A program made the position numbers and the translations under genes. The notes beneath the pieces are model-generated. The model was given only the letters and a program-made list of their open reading frames with translations. It was not told where the DNA came from and did no database searches. Shown here one piece after another: positions 28,459 through 37,600 of a DNA stretch of 64,000 bases. The DNA comes from Luscinia megarhynchos (lineage: Eukaryota; Chordata; Aves; Passeriformes; Turdidae): positions 64,585,352 to 64,649,351 of the forward strand of contig JAPFBE010000003.1 of NCBI GenBank assembly GCA_034336665.1, in the 5' to 3' direction. The first letter of the stretch is position 1. Each line of letters begins with the position of its first letter.

Positions 28459-31400
28459 CTGGAATAGAAATGCAGTGACTACAGATATTGGCTTTAGATT
28501 TGTCAGCTGAACTATCACCTGATTGTGCAATACATTGGAGAAGTATCATCCTTCAACATTGCAGACAAAGTTGTTATCAAATGCATCTCCATAATCCTGT
28601 ATTAATCACTTTTCTGGTCAGAAAAGTTTTCCCCCAAGGGGCTGATGGAGGCTTCTGTGTCAGAACTAGAAGCTGACAGCTATGAGAGAGCTACAGCAGT
28701 CACAGCCCAAGTTGGAAAACCAGAGTCATCCCGTGCTTACAGCCATCCAAGACACTGGCAGACTGGTTTACTTACTTGGGGTGCTTATACTTCTGCTTAA
28801 TAGCTTGCAGCTGGCAATGGGGAGCATCAAGGCATGCTTTGTGCAGGTCAGTCAGGCAAGGCACTATCTCACTTAATGAATATCCAGTAAATGCAGCAAG
28901 TGTTTCTGGCTGGTCAGATGAGAAAAAACAGTGTTACTGTATTGTAGTCAGCAGTCATCTATAAGATACATTTCACACAGAAGCAGAAACCCTTTTCATT
29001 ACATCAGAGCTCACTCTAGTTCCTAAAGTATGAAAAATATTCTGTATTGTACCATCAGTTTCACTCTAGGTCTTCCTTAGAGCCATGAGATCTGGCAAGC
29101 TCCTCTGCTCTCAGCACATGCATCCATTACATCTCTTCTGGATCTTACTCTGTACTAAAGCTATTCCTCCAACACACAGCTGTAAGATCTACCAAGACTT
29201 GTGGTAAAGGAGCCACACAGTGAAATCACTCAAGTAGTCACATTCAGTTCTCCCCTTTCTCCCAGAAATACCCTGAATTTTATCTGGGGGTGTAATTTGG
29301 GAGATTTGTGAGGCCTTTGGTACAGCCTTGATGTAAGTGAGCAAGACAGTAAAATCCCTTGTTTCAGAGAAGAAGCTTGATATTTCAGGTTTACTTAACA
29401 GTGATTTATCAGGTAGCCTTATTAACTCAAGAACAGCTACCCATCCTAAGATTCCAGCCTTTAGAACAACAGACTTTGAAGCTACTCCTCCTCCTTCTCA
29501 GCTCACTTCTAACAATAACAAAATGCTTGAGCTGTTTATTAACACACAGTTGTTGCTCTTACCCAGAAAGATCTGTTCACTGTATAGTTTGCTAAACAGT
29601 AGGCTGCTGCAGCAATTTGTGAAGGAAGGTACTTCAGAAGAGGATCAGCTTGAAGGAGACTCAGCTCTGCAAGATACTGAACAAGAAAACCCAAGTTTTT
29701 CAAAAAGAATCAACCTAGCTGGTACAATCAGTCCAATACAGCAAGTATTAAGGCTCAGCAATGGTTTCAGTATGATGCACAAAAGCATAATCTGCATATC
29801 TAGTGAGGAGAATTAGCATTCTAGTCCTTACAGATCTTACAGAAGATCCTTCATCATGTTTCAGAAGGACAGAAAGACCACATTTTGCCAAAGCCTAACC
29901 CATCTACACTAATCTGAAGTTCTGGTTCCATCATCAGATCTGACTTGATTTTATACATAGACATACAGAAAAGTCACATTTCATAAAAATTACAGACACT
30001 TCCCATCTGCTAAGGCTCTTGTTTATATAGGTAGACCCCACTTGGACATCAGGGATAAATGGACAGCTCTAAGAAGCACAGTATGGACTCTGTTGGAATA
30101 GAGTCACTGTACAATCCTACACCCTTTGAGAGAAGCAGGTGGTCAGATGTTTTACTGTAATTTTGCTGTTTCTAAGCATGGTTGCCTACTTCAGGCAACT
30201 CCCATGCAGCTATGCAGATCTATTCTGTGTCATTGTGAAGAAATATGCAGTACCATCAAACCCAGGACAGATTTGTTACACAGGCACTGTTGAAAAAAAC
30301 ACCAGATTTTTACCACCTAATTGCCTAGTCAGTGAATTATCCCTGACCTAACAAGACAGACCAAACCCAGGATTTCCATGAGCCATCTGTCCAGAAGTCT
30401 CAGCACACAAGCCACTGCTAGACATGCAGTTTTAGGCCTGTTGCAGACAGCTTCATGAAATGCATGTAGCTCTCCTTTAAGGATCACTTCTTCCTCTTCA
30501 GTCCCAGAAGGCAGAGAGTCCATACCCTTGCAAAGTTCTCTGTCCTCATACAGATTCCACGCCTCTGAATATACTGAAGGAGGAACTGGTTGATGGTTGG
30601 GGCTGTTAGGTCAAAACCCAACACTTTGAGTAGCAAGTGTTCCATTCTTAGCAGCTGCTTCTTTGTGTAGGTATCATCTGTTATATAGACAAATTCATCC
30701 ACATCTGGTGGGTAGATCTCTTCGTACTTCCTGAAAAAGAGATACAGAAGCCACATTTGTCAGGCTTTGAAGTTATAGTAAAAGAAATCTTTGTGCTGGA
30801 CCCACACCAGGATGAGAACACGACATTACTAAAACTTGTGGAAAGCTCTAATTTTACTTGTTCCTCCAGGCTAGCTAACAATTTAGCTTCAAATTTGGGC
30901 AAATATGCTTAGAGGAACTCCAAATCAGTCGTCTAGACAGATAAGACACATTGCTAGCTCTTAACAGCAAGCTTTCAGTGGGGAAGTCTCAGTAACATCA
31001 TACTCCAGACAAACATCCGTGCACTCCTAAGCTGTGCTGCTTACCCTGTTTAGTTAGACCAGGTTAAAGGCTAACTGTAGATTGAAACTGAGCCTATTAC
31101 AGCCTTACAGGCTAGCAGTTAAATGCTGTACTTCTTCTGCTCTTGTGTTTATGGTTACAAGCAATCCCCACTACAGTTCTTCACATTCAACATTAAATGC
31201 TTAATTTTAGTAGTACCAAAGGAGGCCAGGTTGCTAATCTTGAGACATCATGAAAAGCAACCTACTTATGCAACCTTCCTTCCTTCAAATTACACTACAT
31301 GACTAAGCCCAAAAATAGGCTTCAGATCACCCAGATTTCAGAAGATGAAACACTTACGCCGCCAGGAGAATTGCCGCTGTTCCTACAAGCTGTAACTTCC

Positions 31401-34067
31401 CTCTGAGAACAGACATGCAGGAAAGAAACCTGTCAAGGAAGTTCACTGCCAAGTACAAAGTCTCTGTCCGAAGTTTATACTCTTCCCCTACTTCCACCAG
31501 CCAGTCTACCAGGATAGCACGCATTCCCGTTGTGATATCAGGCTGCTTCTTCATGTAGTAGGGCTTGGGCCTAAATCTTACCTGTTTGGAAAGAGTTGAA
31601 GGATCAGGATGATCACTTTGAAGAGAACCATGGATGGCTGAGCTGATGAATATTCTTTGTACTTACACTAAAAGGAGCAGGGGTTGTCCCACTCTTATTA
31701 ACTGTAAGATTAACTACAATTATTGTGCTAGTGGTAATTATTCCCAACTAGTGGCATCTCTAGAGAGTTGTATTTCTACACTGAAGAGGCAGATTGATGC
31801 TACAGTGTTAGCAGGAGAATAGCAGAACACTTCCTGGACTATGGACAGCCTTTGCCATCAAACAATTAAGCCATCAGAAGGACTTGACAATGAACCAATC
31901 AGATTTCCCCCCTTCTTCCTATTCACTGCTCTGACACAAGCAGGTAGGAAAAACTGCTGCTATAGCCAGAGAGCTATCAGTGAGATCACATCAAACTGCT
32001 TTGGCATTTTTTTTAAGCATTCTACTCCCATTTGCAAGAATTCTTCATACCAAACAGTCAAGAGATACTCCCATCATAGGAAATAACAGGGATGCATTAA
32101 TCCTGAAAGAACCTACCACTGACTATATGCCTTAAGAAATTTTTTTACTATTTACTTTCTCTTCTTTCTAGTTCAGTGGCAGCCTTGGATCTCTGCAATA
32201 TTGCAGCCTACCACAGATACCTATAAGCTTCTCACAACAACTTACTTCAGCCTCTCGGAGGTACTGATGAATGTCTTCTGCATACTCTCCCACAGCCAGA
32301 GTTACAACATCTTCCATGTGATCCTCTGGCTGGGATTGGAAGGATGTGTCCACTACCATAGGAGAGCCTAACAGGTAATAGGAAGCAGCAAGACATTTGT
32401 AGAATTAATCTCTTGACTTTTGCTTGCTAATTTTAGCTCAGAAGTGTTGCCCCTCATGTAGACACAATCCAAGTTAGCTTGTAGTGTTATTTATTGTAAC
32501 ATAAGCTACTCACTGGCTTACAATTCACAACTCATAACCACCCTACGTGTGGTTGTGCTATGGACACCATCTGAGTAGTAACAGGAGTTACCTGAACTCA
32601 GATCCAGCAGCCGGTGAATACTGGATGTCATTGCACTGGTATCCAGTTCACAGTGGCTTAATTCCAGCTCTTCAGACACTTGGCAGCTGTAGTTTTCTTT
32701 ATCTTCTGTGTCATCTACGTAGATAGCAAAGCCTTGCTTTGATGCAGCACTGATGGTGAAGTTGGGCACTTCATCTTTTCTAGATAAAGGGATGGTGTTT
32801 TCAAAGCCAGAGAAGCGCTTGATAACAGCTGCACCCTGAAGCAGAGCACACAGTAACACTGTGGGAGGGCAACTCAAGACGAAAACAGAAAGTATCACTT
32901 GTTTTCAAAAAGAAAATCACTTTCCTCGTGTAACAGACACCAGTAACAAAAGCTCATAGGAAAAGCCACCAACTACATTTGGTGCACCAACTTGTTGTCA
33001 CTTGTTGCTATCTTACTGTGACAGACTCCTCACAGAAAGAATGAAGAGTAGTAATGTAGTAGTAGCAGTGGAACAGCATCATATCCAGTGCTCCCGCCAA
33101 GGAGAACAAGGGTGCTGCTCAGTTCCAATGAGGGCTGGCAAGCGTAGTCTGCTCCACAATCAGCTCTGGCAAGGAGCAGTTGCAAGTGCAGCAAGCTAAC
33201 AAAAGTGCTCAAGCACTGCCACAGACTTAGGAAGGACTGCACCACCAAAAAGACACTTCAAGCAGAATTAAAAACTAAAGTTTGAATTTTCGACCTTAAG
33301 CATTGCAACCCCTAGGACTAGATGGGACGAGGCTACAATCCTTCACACCATCTACTGCCAGGAAGCCATGACCTGAGTTAGGGGCTTTACACAGCCAAAA
33401 CCAAGAAGAGTTTGTGTGCACATACCAGCTGCTGTTTTAGGTCAGGACAATAACATTGTCCCTGCCCCACCAGCAGACTCAGGAGGGCTCAAGGGACACA
33501 AAGGCAGAAAAAAGACATGCCGTTAACTTGAACTTCTTCACGGCTCTGGCACCCCGAACTGAGCACGCCTAGCCACGTAGCAATGAGAGTGGACAGCAGA
33601 GAGCCCTTCCTTAAACCGCCCCTTACACCGTGGGGGGTAGGCGGTCGAGTAGCATCCCTTCCTTCCAGGATGAATTATTTACACAGGGTGCTTCCACGGG
33701 GAAACGCCCGCAGGCTAGGACTGAGCGGTTACCAGCGGGGTTTCAAGGGAAACTCACGCTCAAGCACCGGAGCCCGAGTCACCTTGTGCCGCCGCCGGCG
33801 GCCGCGAGGCAGGTGCGCGCACCGAGCTGCGGGCGGGCAGCCCCGCACGGGCGGAGCTCGGCCCGGGGAGCTCGGCCCGGGGAGCTCGGCCCGGCTCTGC
33901 GGGCAGGGCGGCTGTGCCGCGGGCAGCGGGCTCACCTGGCCGCCGGGCCGCGGCTGCTGCCCGTTCTCCGTCAGCACCCCCAGCACGGCCCGGCCGCTGC
34001 TGCTGCGGAGGACGGCGGGGCACGACTCCCGCCGCCCCGCACGGCTGCTCTCTCCGCTGCGATGCAT
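28407..34067 (-). CDS. CCNA1: Cyclin A1 gene, complete coding region in eight exons
   Basis: Cyclin A1 is a regulatory subunit of CDK2 and CDK1, acting in the nucleus in S phase and G2/M and mainly in male germ-cell meiosis. The coding exons are 33936-34067, 32592-32835, 32246-32367, 31358-31581, 30526-30730, 29563-29676, 28776-28909 and 28407-28458. Every junction is GT-AG, the phases agree, and the sum is 1227 nt, or 408 residues plus stop. Visible landmarks are a destruction-box-like [10 protein letters not shown] (residues 26-35), FAIYVDD (80-86), the hydrophobic patch MRAIL with W193 (186-193), and the likely CDK contacts K242 (in KYEE) and E271 (in RMEH). The N-terminal cyclin fold spans about 170-293 and the C-terminal fold about 295-405. 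Residues [17 protein letters not shown] and [19 protein letters not shown] match cyclin A1 better than A2. The start matches the shorter vertebrate isoform (human MHCSNP, here MHRSGE) and has G at -3. The gene looks intact. Identification rests on recalled family sequence. Confidence 0.96.
28459..28775 (-). other. CCNA1: CCNA1 intron 7
   Basis: This 317-nt intron runs from GTAAGT to TTCCAG. Nothing else is recognised. Confidence 0.85.
28776..28909 (-). CDS. CCNA1: CCNA1 coding exon 7 (residues 348-392)
   Basis: The acceptor is CTGACCAG|CCAGAA after a run of six T, and the donor is CCCCAA|GTAAGT (phase 2). It encodes [19 protein letters not shown] and the helix ending [10 protein letters not shown], which aligns with human QAIREKYKAS without gaps. 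Confidence 0.96.
28910..29562 (-). other. CCNA1: CCNA1 intron 6
   Basis: This 653-nt intron runs from GTAAGA to ACCAG, with a T-rich tract before the acceptor. No other feature is seen. Confidence 0.85.
29563..29676 (-). CDS. CCNA1: CCNA1 coding exon 6 (residues 310-347)
   Basis: The acceptor is TTGTTCAG|TATCTT and the donor is TTCTGG|GTAAGA, both phase 0, giving exactly 38 codons as in human. It encodes [19 protein letters not shown] and [11 protein letters not shown], the first helices of the C-terminal cyclin fold. The exon was found by translating the minus strand between exons 5 and 7. A longer open frame on the plus strand here is a shadow. Confidence 0.95.
29677..30525 (-). other. CCNA1: CCNA1 intron 5
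   Basis: This 849-nt intron runs from GTATGG to GTTCAG. It is unique sequence, and the small open frames in it are chance. Confidence 0.85.
30526..30730 (-). CDS. CCNA1: CCNA1 coding exon 5, rest of the cyclin box (residues 241-309)
   Basis: The acceptor is TTTTTCAG|GAAGTAC and the donor is GCAAGG|GTATGG (phase 0). It encodes [19 protein letters not shown] and [19 protein letters not shown], holding the Lys and Glu that contact the kinase in A-type cyclins. It ends at the linker into the second fold with RTENFAR (human RTENLAK). The donor is weaker than the others because it has ATGG after GT. Confidence 0.97.
30731..31357 (-). other. CCNA1: CCNA1 intron 4
   Basis: This 627-nt intron runs from GTAAGT to TTTCAG. 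It is unique sequence with nothing recognisable. Confidence 0.85.
31358..31581 (-). CDS. CCNA1: CCNA1 coding exon 4, N-terminal cyclin box (residues 167-241)
   Basis: The acceptor is AAACAG|GTAAGA, which gives [10 protein letters not shown] in line with human IRHRPKAHYM. The donor is GCGGC|GTAAGT (phase 2). It carries the most conserved part of the cyclin box, including [18 protein letters not shown], with the hydrophobic patch that docks RxL substrates and CDK inhibitors. A second AG six nucleotides into the coding sequence (GATTTAG) is ruled out by homology. Confidence 0.97.
31582..32245 (-). other. CCNA1: CCNA1 intron 3
   Basis: This 664-nt intron runs from GTAAGT to AACAG. I see no repeat or conserved frame in it. 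Confidence 0.85.
32246..32367 (-). CDS. CCNA1: CCNA1 coding exon 3 (residues 126-166)
   Basis: The acceptor is CTGTTAG|GCTCTC and the donor is the consensus GCTGAA|GTAAGT (phase 0). It encodes the segment ending [14 protein letters not shown], the N-terminal helix just before the cyclin box, which packs against the CDK in A-type cyclins. Intron 2, upstream, is only 224 nt. Confidence 0.94.
32592..32835 (-). CDS. CCNA1: CCNA1 coding exon 2 (residues 45-126)
   Basis: The acceptor is CTGCTTCAG|GGTGCA and the donor is TTCAG|GTAACT (phase 1). It encodes the acidic linker after the destruction box and contains the A-type cyclin signature FAIYVDD followed by a Glu/Asp-rich stretch. This part diverges most from mammalian cyclin A1, as expected for the N-terminal region outside the cyclin fold. 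Confidence 0.92.
32836..33935 (-). other. CCNA1: CCNA1 intron 1
   Basis: This 1100-nt intron runs from GTGAGC to CTTCAG. It holds the downstream part of the CpG island, the 14-bp minisatellite, and then ordinary unique sequence. Open frames here on either strand have no family resemblance. Confidence 0.85.
33855..33896. repeat. Three-copy 14-bp GC minisatellite in CCNA1 intron 1
   Basis: AGCTCGGCCCGGGG is repeated head to tail at 33855-33868, 33869-33882 and 33883-33896; the last copy differs in its final two bases. It begins 40 nt downstream of the exon 1 donor (33935). Confidence 0.95.
33936..34067 (-). CDS. CCNA1: CCNA1 coding exon 1 (residues 1-44)
   Basis: The start ATG is at 34067-34065, in the context GGGGCG-ATG. 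The exon encodes the N-terminal tail with the destruction-box-like [10 protein letters not shown], which in A-type cyclins directs ubiquitination by the APC/C. It ends in phase 0 at CAG|GTGAGC. The reading frame stays open upstream for about 80 codons inside the CpG island. That extension includes an IIIINPLPPP run coded by an AT-rich element and shows no resemblance to the longer human isoform, so I place the start at the internal Met. Confidence 0.9.
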
Positions 34068-34152
34068 CGCCCCGACGTCCGTACCTTTCGGAGGAGCGAA
34101 AAAACCCACAGAAATAAAACGAAGTCGTGGGTAGGAGGGTGGGGGGAGAGGG

Positions 34153-34177
34153 TTAATAATAATAATTTTTAAAAAAT
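34153..34177 (-). promoter_or_regulatory. TATA-like AT-rich element in the CCNA1 CpG island
   Basis: A block of 25 nt made only of A and T interrupts the GC-rich island, 86-110 nt upstream of the CCNA1 start codon. On the minus strand it includes TTTTTTAAAAATTATT. GC boxes lie a further 44-53 nt upstream (34221-34230). The order GC box, TATA-like box, start codon suits a core promoter initiating near 34120-34150, but no transcript data support it. Confidence 0.4.
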
Positions 34178-34650
34178 CCTCCGAACGACCACAGGTGCGC
34201 CCCGGCCAACGCGTCCCACCCGCCCGCCCCGCAGGATGAAGGGTGGCCCACCGCGCCGCCCGGCTCCGCTCGCCACCGGCCCACGGAAGGCTCCGAGCGC
34301 CGCGCACCGCCCGGGCCGCCCGCCGCCCCTATGTAGGCGCGGCCGCTGGAGGCGGCGGCTGTTGGCCGCGGCCGGTTGGGAGGCCGGCGGCTCAACCCCC
34401 GGCGCGCCGCCCCGCCGGCCCCGCCAGCCCCGCCGGCCGCGGGTCGCCATGGTGACCCGGCCGGGCCCGGCCGCGCCGCCACGGCCCGCCCCGCGCGGCC
34501 AGGCCCGGCCCGCGCCGCCACGGCCCGCTGCGGGCGCGGGGAGCGCGGCGGGAGCGCGGTCGGGCCGCCCGTGAGCGTGGGGGCGCGGGCAGCGCCAGTG
34601 CTCGGCTTGCGGAGCGCTGTGGCCGCGCTGGGGAGCACGATCAGGTTTCT

Positions 34651-37600
34651 GAAACTGTCTTGGCAAACTGGAGAAATGTTCGGGAAAATCGGGATGCTCC
34701 CGAAGCACAAGTGCAAGGCCAGAGCCGGTGGAACGGCCAGGTAGGTAGCAGCTCTGTGAAGAACAATCAGGAGCCCGAGCGTGATTCCCCAGGGTCATTC
34801 ACGGCTGTCCGAGCAGGAACCAGCAGGGGTGCAGCCTGTGTGGCACATGAGCCCTCTGAAAGTTCGTAGAGAAGACAAAAGAGCAAGAACTACAGCAGCC
34901 GAAACCTCAGCATGAGATTTAGGTTAGATACCAGCATTGTGATGCCCCAGAAGAGACAGCGTGGGAAATTTCAGAATTTCCTTTGTTGCAGATTTTTAAA
35001 ACCTAATTAAAGAGAATTTTGTCAAAACTGTCTGTGCCTTGGCAGTGGTGATACTTCTTGAGATGCTCTCCAGGGATTGAAATGTAGAAGCTATGACCCA
35101 AAATTTTGATATATCAAGCAGGATCTTATGCCAGAAATGGTTTTTGCTGTTCTTGTGATCCAGTCTGCATTATCGGGCTGTATTTTTTTCTTCACACTTT
35201 TCTTGCATTTATTTTTTAATTGACTGACTCTGAACCCCCAAAAAGGAATTTACCATTAGGGGCAAGTGGTCTGTCTGAAGGTGAAAAGTGTTACCATTGG
35301 TCATGACACACTATTTTTCCTTTTGGATGGGAGGGGCTCCATGTCCTTGCAGCAACAAGGTTGTAAGCAGATAGTTGCTACAGTGGATCTGTCACAACTA
35401 CGGGTGTGGGCAAAGGCAAGTCAGGGGAACAGAAGATTATCCTGTACATCCATGTTCTCTTTCTTTAATTTCTAACCCCCAAGGATTGCACAAGGAACAC
35501 TTCACTTGGGGCTAGTTATTTAAACATTTTCATGCCAAGTTTTAACTTCTGAAAAAAATGAGTCTTGTTGCCAGCCTTTGAAATCAAATATTAGCCTAAG
35601 TGGAACTTTAAACACTCCTTAGCCTTTTGTATTGATGGGATTACCAAATTCATCTTCAGTCAGTGAACATTCGTTATACCCAAGTACCCATCATATCTTC
35701 ATTGCATTTAGACATAACTTAGGAACCTCAGCTATCTAACAGATGACTTATTAATATTTTTATGTATGAGCAGCATATGGCTATCCTCACTAGTCATATT
35801 GTGCATTAATGTAACTGAAATGCCTCTCAAGTGCTTTTCATGAGGTTATCTAAGCTCCACTTTCTCAGGAACTCTTTGAAGCAGCCCAGTATGCATTAGT
35901 ACTGGGGGAGGCCAGTGAGCTTTGCCAGCCACTACTTAATTGTAGCAGAAAATCAAATAAAGCTCTGGGCCATTAGTCATTTACTTCTGAGTTTCCCTAT
36001 GTGCTTGAGAGGAAGCTGAAGCCTTCCTGAGTGGACTCTTAGGGCTTCTTGCAGTAATCACTATCTTACTGGTGATTTCTAGGAAGACAGAGAAGTCAGA
36101 GCAATTCCTGACTTGGTGAGGACGCTTCCTTCCTCTGACTCTGGAAAAGATAGTGTTAAAGCACTGTCTCTTCTCTTGTCAGTCTTTCCTAGTTCCTTTG
36201 TTCTTTCTCCTTATTGCAATCTTTGCTTCAAATCTTGTACAGCTTTGATTCTTTTTTCAGGTAGAGGGTCTTATTCTGTGCTGTGGGAACAGGCACTGAT
36301 TCCTACCTTTTCTCTGAGAATCATTGTTAATTCCCAGTTGTTTTCCACAGCAAACTGTGTATAAGCCTCAGTTCACAATCTGGAGGCATGGATCCCTCTG
36401 CCCAGAAATTAAACCACTATCAGTTGTCTCCTTCTCTCTTCACCCTTTGAACTATTTTTGGGTCCCTAGTGTGTCCTCTAACCCCTAGGCTTTCAGCTTG
36501 GCCTGAATAGTTATTTGGCCTGCAGCCTGGGAGTAGCATCTTCAATGACAATAAAACAGCCACAGTCTTACAATTAAGTGCAAGTAGAAGATGAGAGGCA
36601 GTTCATGGAAGACTGTTGCAACTTCCCAGCCTTGCTCCTCTAAGTCTCACTTTGAATCACAACAGAGGAAAACCCATTCAGGTAGGTTAGAGTTACAATG
36701 ACTTTGGCCAGGTCACATTCAATATTTGGTGAGTTTTTCCAGACCAATGCATTGAGCAATCACAGAGCAGGTCCATGTGTGCCACAGACTCTTCTGAAGT
36801 CAGCTTTATGCAGAGCAACAATGGAAATCCTGCTGATTAGCAAACTTGATGCACATCTGCATAACACCCTGGGAAATTTGCTGTGGGAGCAGTCTTAGAG
36901 TGAGAAAGTTTCTAAAAAGAATTAGGAAGTCTCCTTGACATTGAGAGCAGTGCCTGGACTCAGTGACTGCAAGGTCCCATCAGGACCTTGTTGTATGGTC
37001 TTAAAGTAGGTATGCAGTGGAGAACATGATTTCTTTCACATGGCTATAATTCTTTGGGTTGTGAGTAGTCCCCTGGCTGCAGTGTATTCTAATTATCTAA
37101 CAAGTAAGAATACTTAAGAATTACTTAAGAATACATAGACTATATCTTGAGTTTTGGTGTTTTCTGAATCGCCAATATCAGAAAAATGGTCAAGAAGTAA
37201 GGCATAAGTGCAGGGCTCAGGAGTTGTTGGCCAAGGCATACAGATAAGACTAAGACATAGTTGTGGTTGAGCCACCAACTCTCCACATACAGGTTGATAG
37301 ATCACTGTGTACTGTCTGTAGTGGCCATGTAGCACAGGCTCAAGCCAGCACTCAAGTCCAAGCTTACCTCATATTCTTCTGCATTAAAGCCCACAGAGTC
37401 AGCACTGAGTTTGGGCAACTCTGCAGCCCAAAAGCTCTGTGGCCCCCACCACCTAACAGACAGGATCACACATCACTGGTAGTCAGCAATCACAGACACA
37501 AACTGTGTTGCATGGCTTATGAGAGTGCATTAGAGGGCCAGAAGGTGTACTCTGCCATGCAGTTCAGTCATCTGTCCTGTACAGTTGTTGGTACAACTCT

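Larger units (their letters stand above)
33560..34650. promoter_or_regulatory. CpG island over the CCNA1 promoter and exon 1
   Basis: About 1.1 kb of very GC-rich, CpG-dense sequence surrounds the CCNA1 start codon, in contrast to AT-rich flanks. It contains GC-box-like runs, for example CGCCCGCCCC at 34221-34230 and CCGCCCGCCGCCC near 34316. The large overlapping open frames on both strands result from the low stop-codon density of GC-rich DNA and are not genes. In mammals the CCNA1 promoter is also GC-rich and its methylation tracks silencing outside the germ line. That it works the same way here is inference. Confidence 0.9.

Noticed and set aside
29337..29816. 159-codon plus-strand open frame
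   Set aside because: It is antisense to CCNA1 exon 6 and its flanking introns. The minus strand gives a clear cyclin match with proper splice sites, so this is a shadow.
31558..31575. Alternative acceptor (GATTTAG) for CCNA1 exon 4
   Set aside because: Using it would drop residues that align with human IRHRPKAHYM. The upstream AACAG keeps frame and homology.
33583..34798. Large overlapping open frames on both strands (up to 209 codons)
   Set aside because: They lie in the CpG island, are Pro/Arg/Ala/Gly-rich and overlap on opposite strands. GC-rich DNA has few stop codons. Only the minus-strand segment 33936-34067 is supported, as CCNA1 exon 1.
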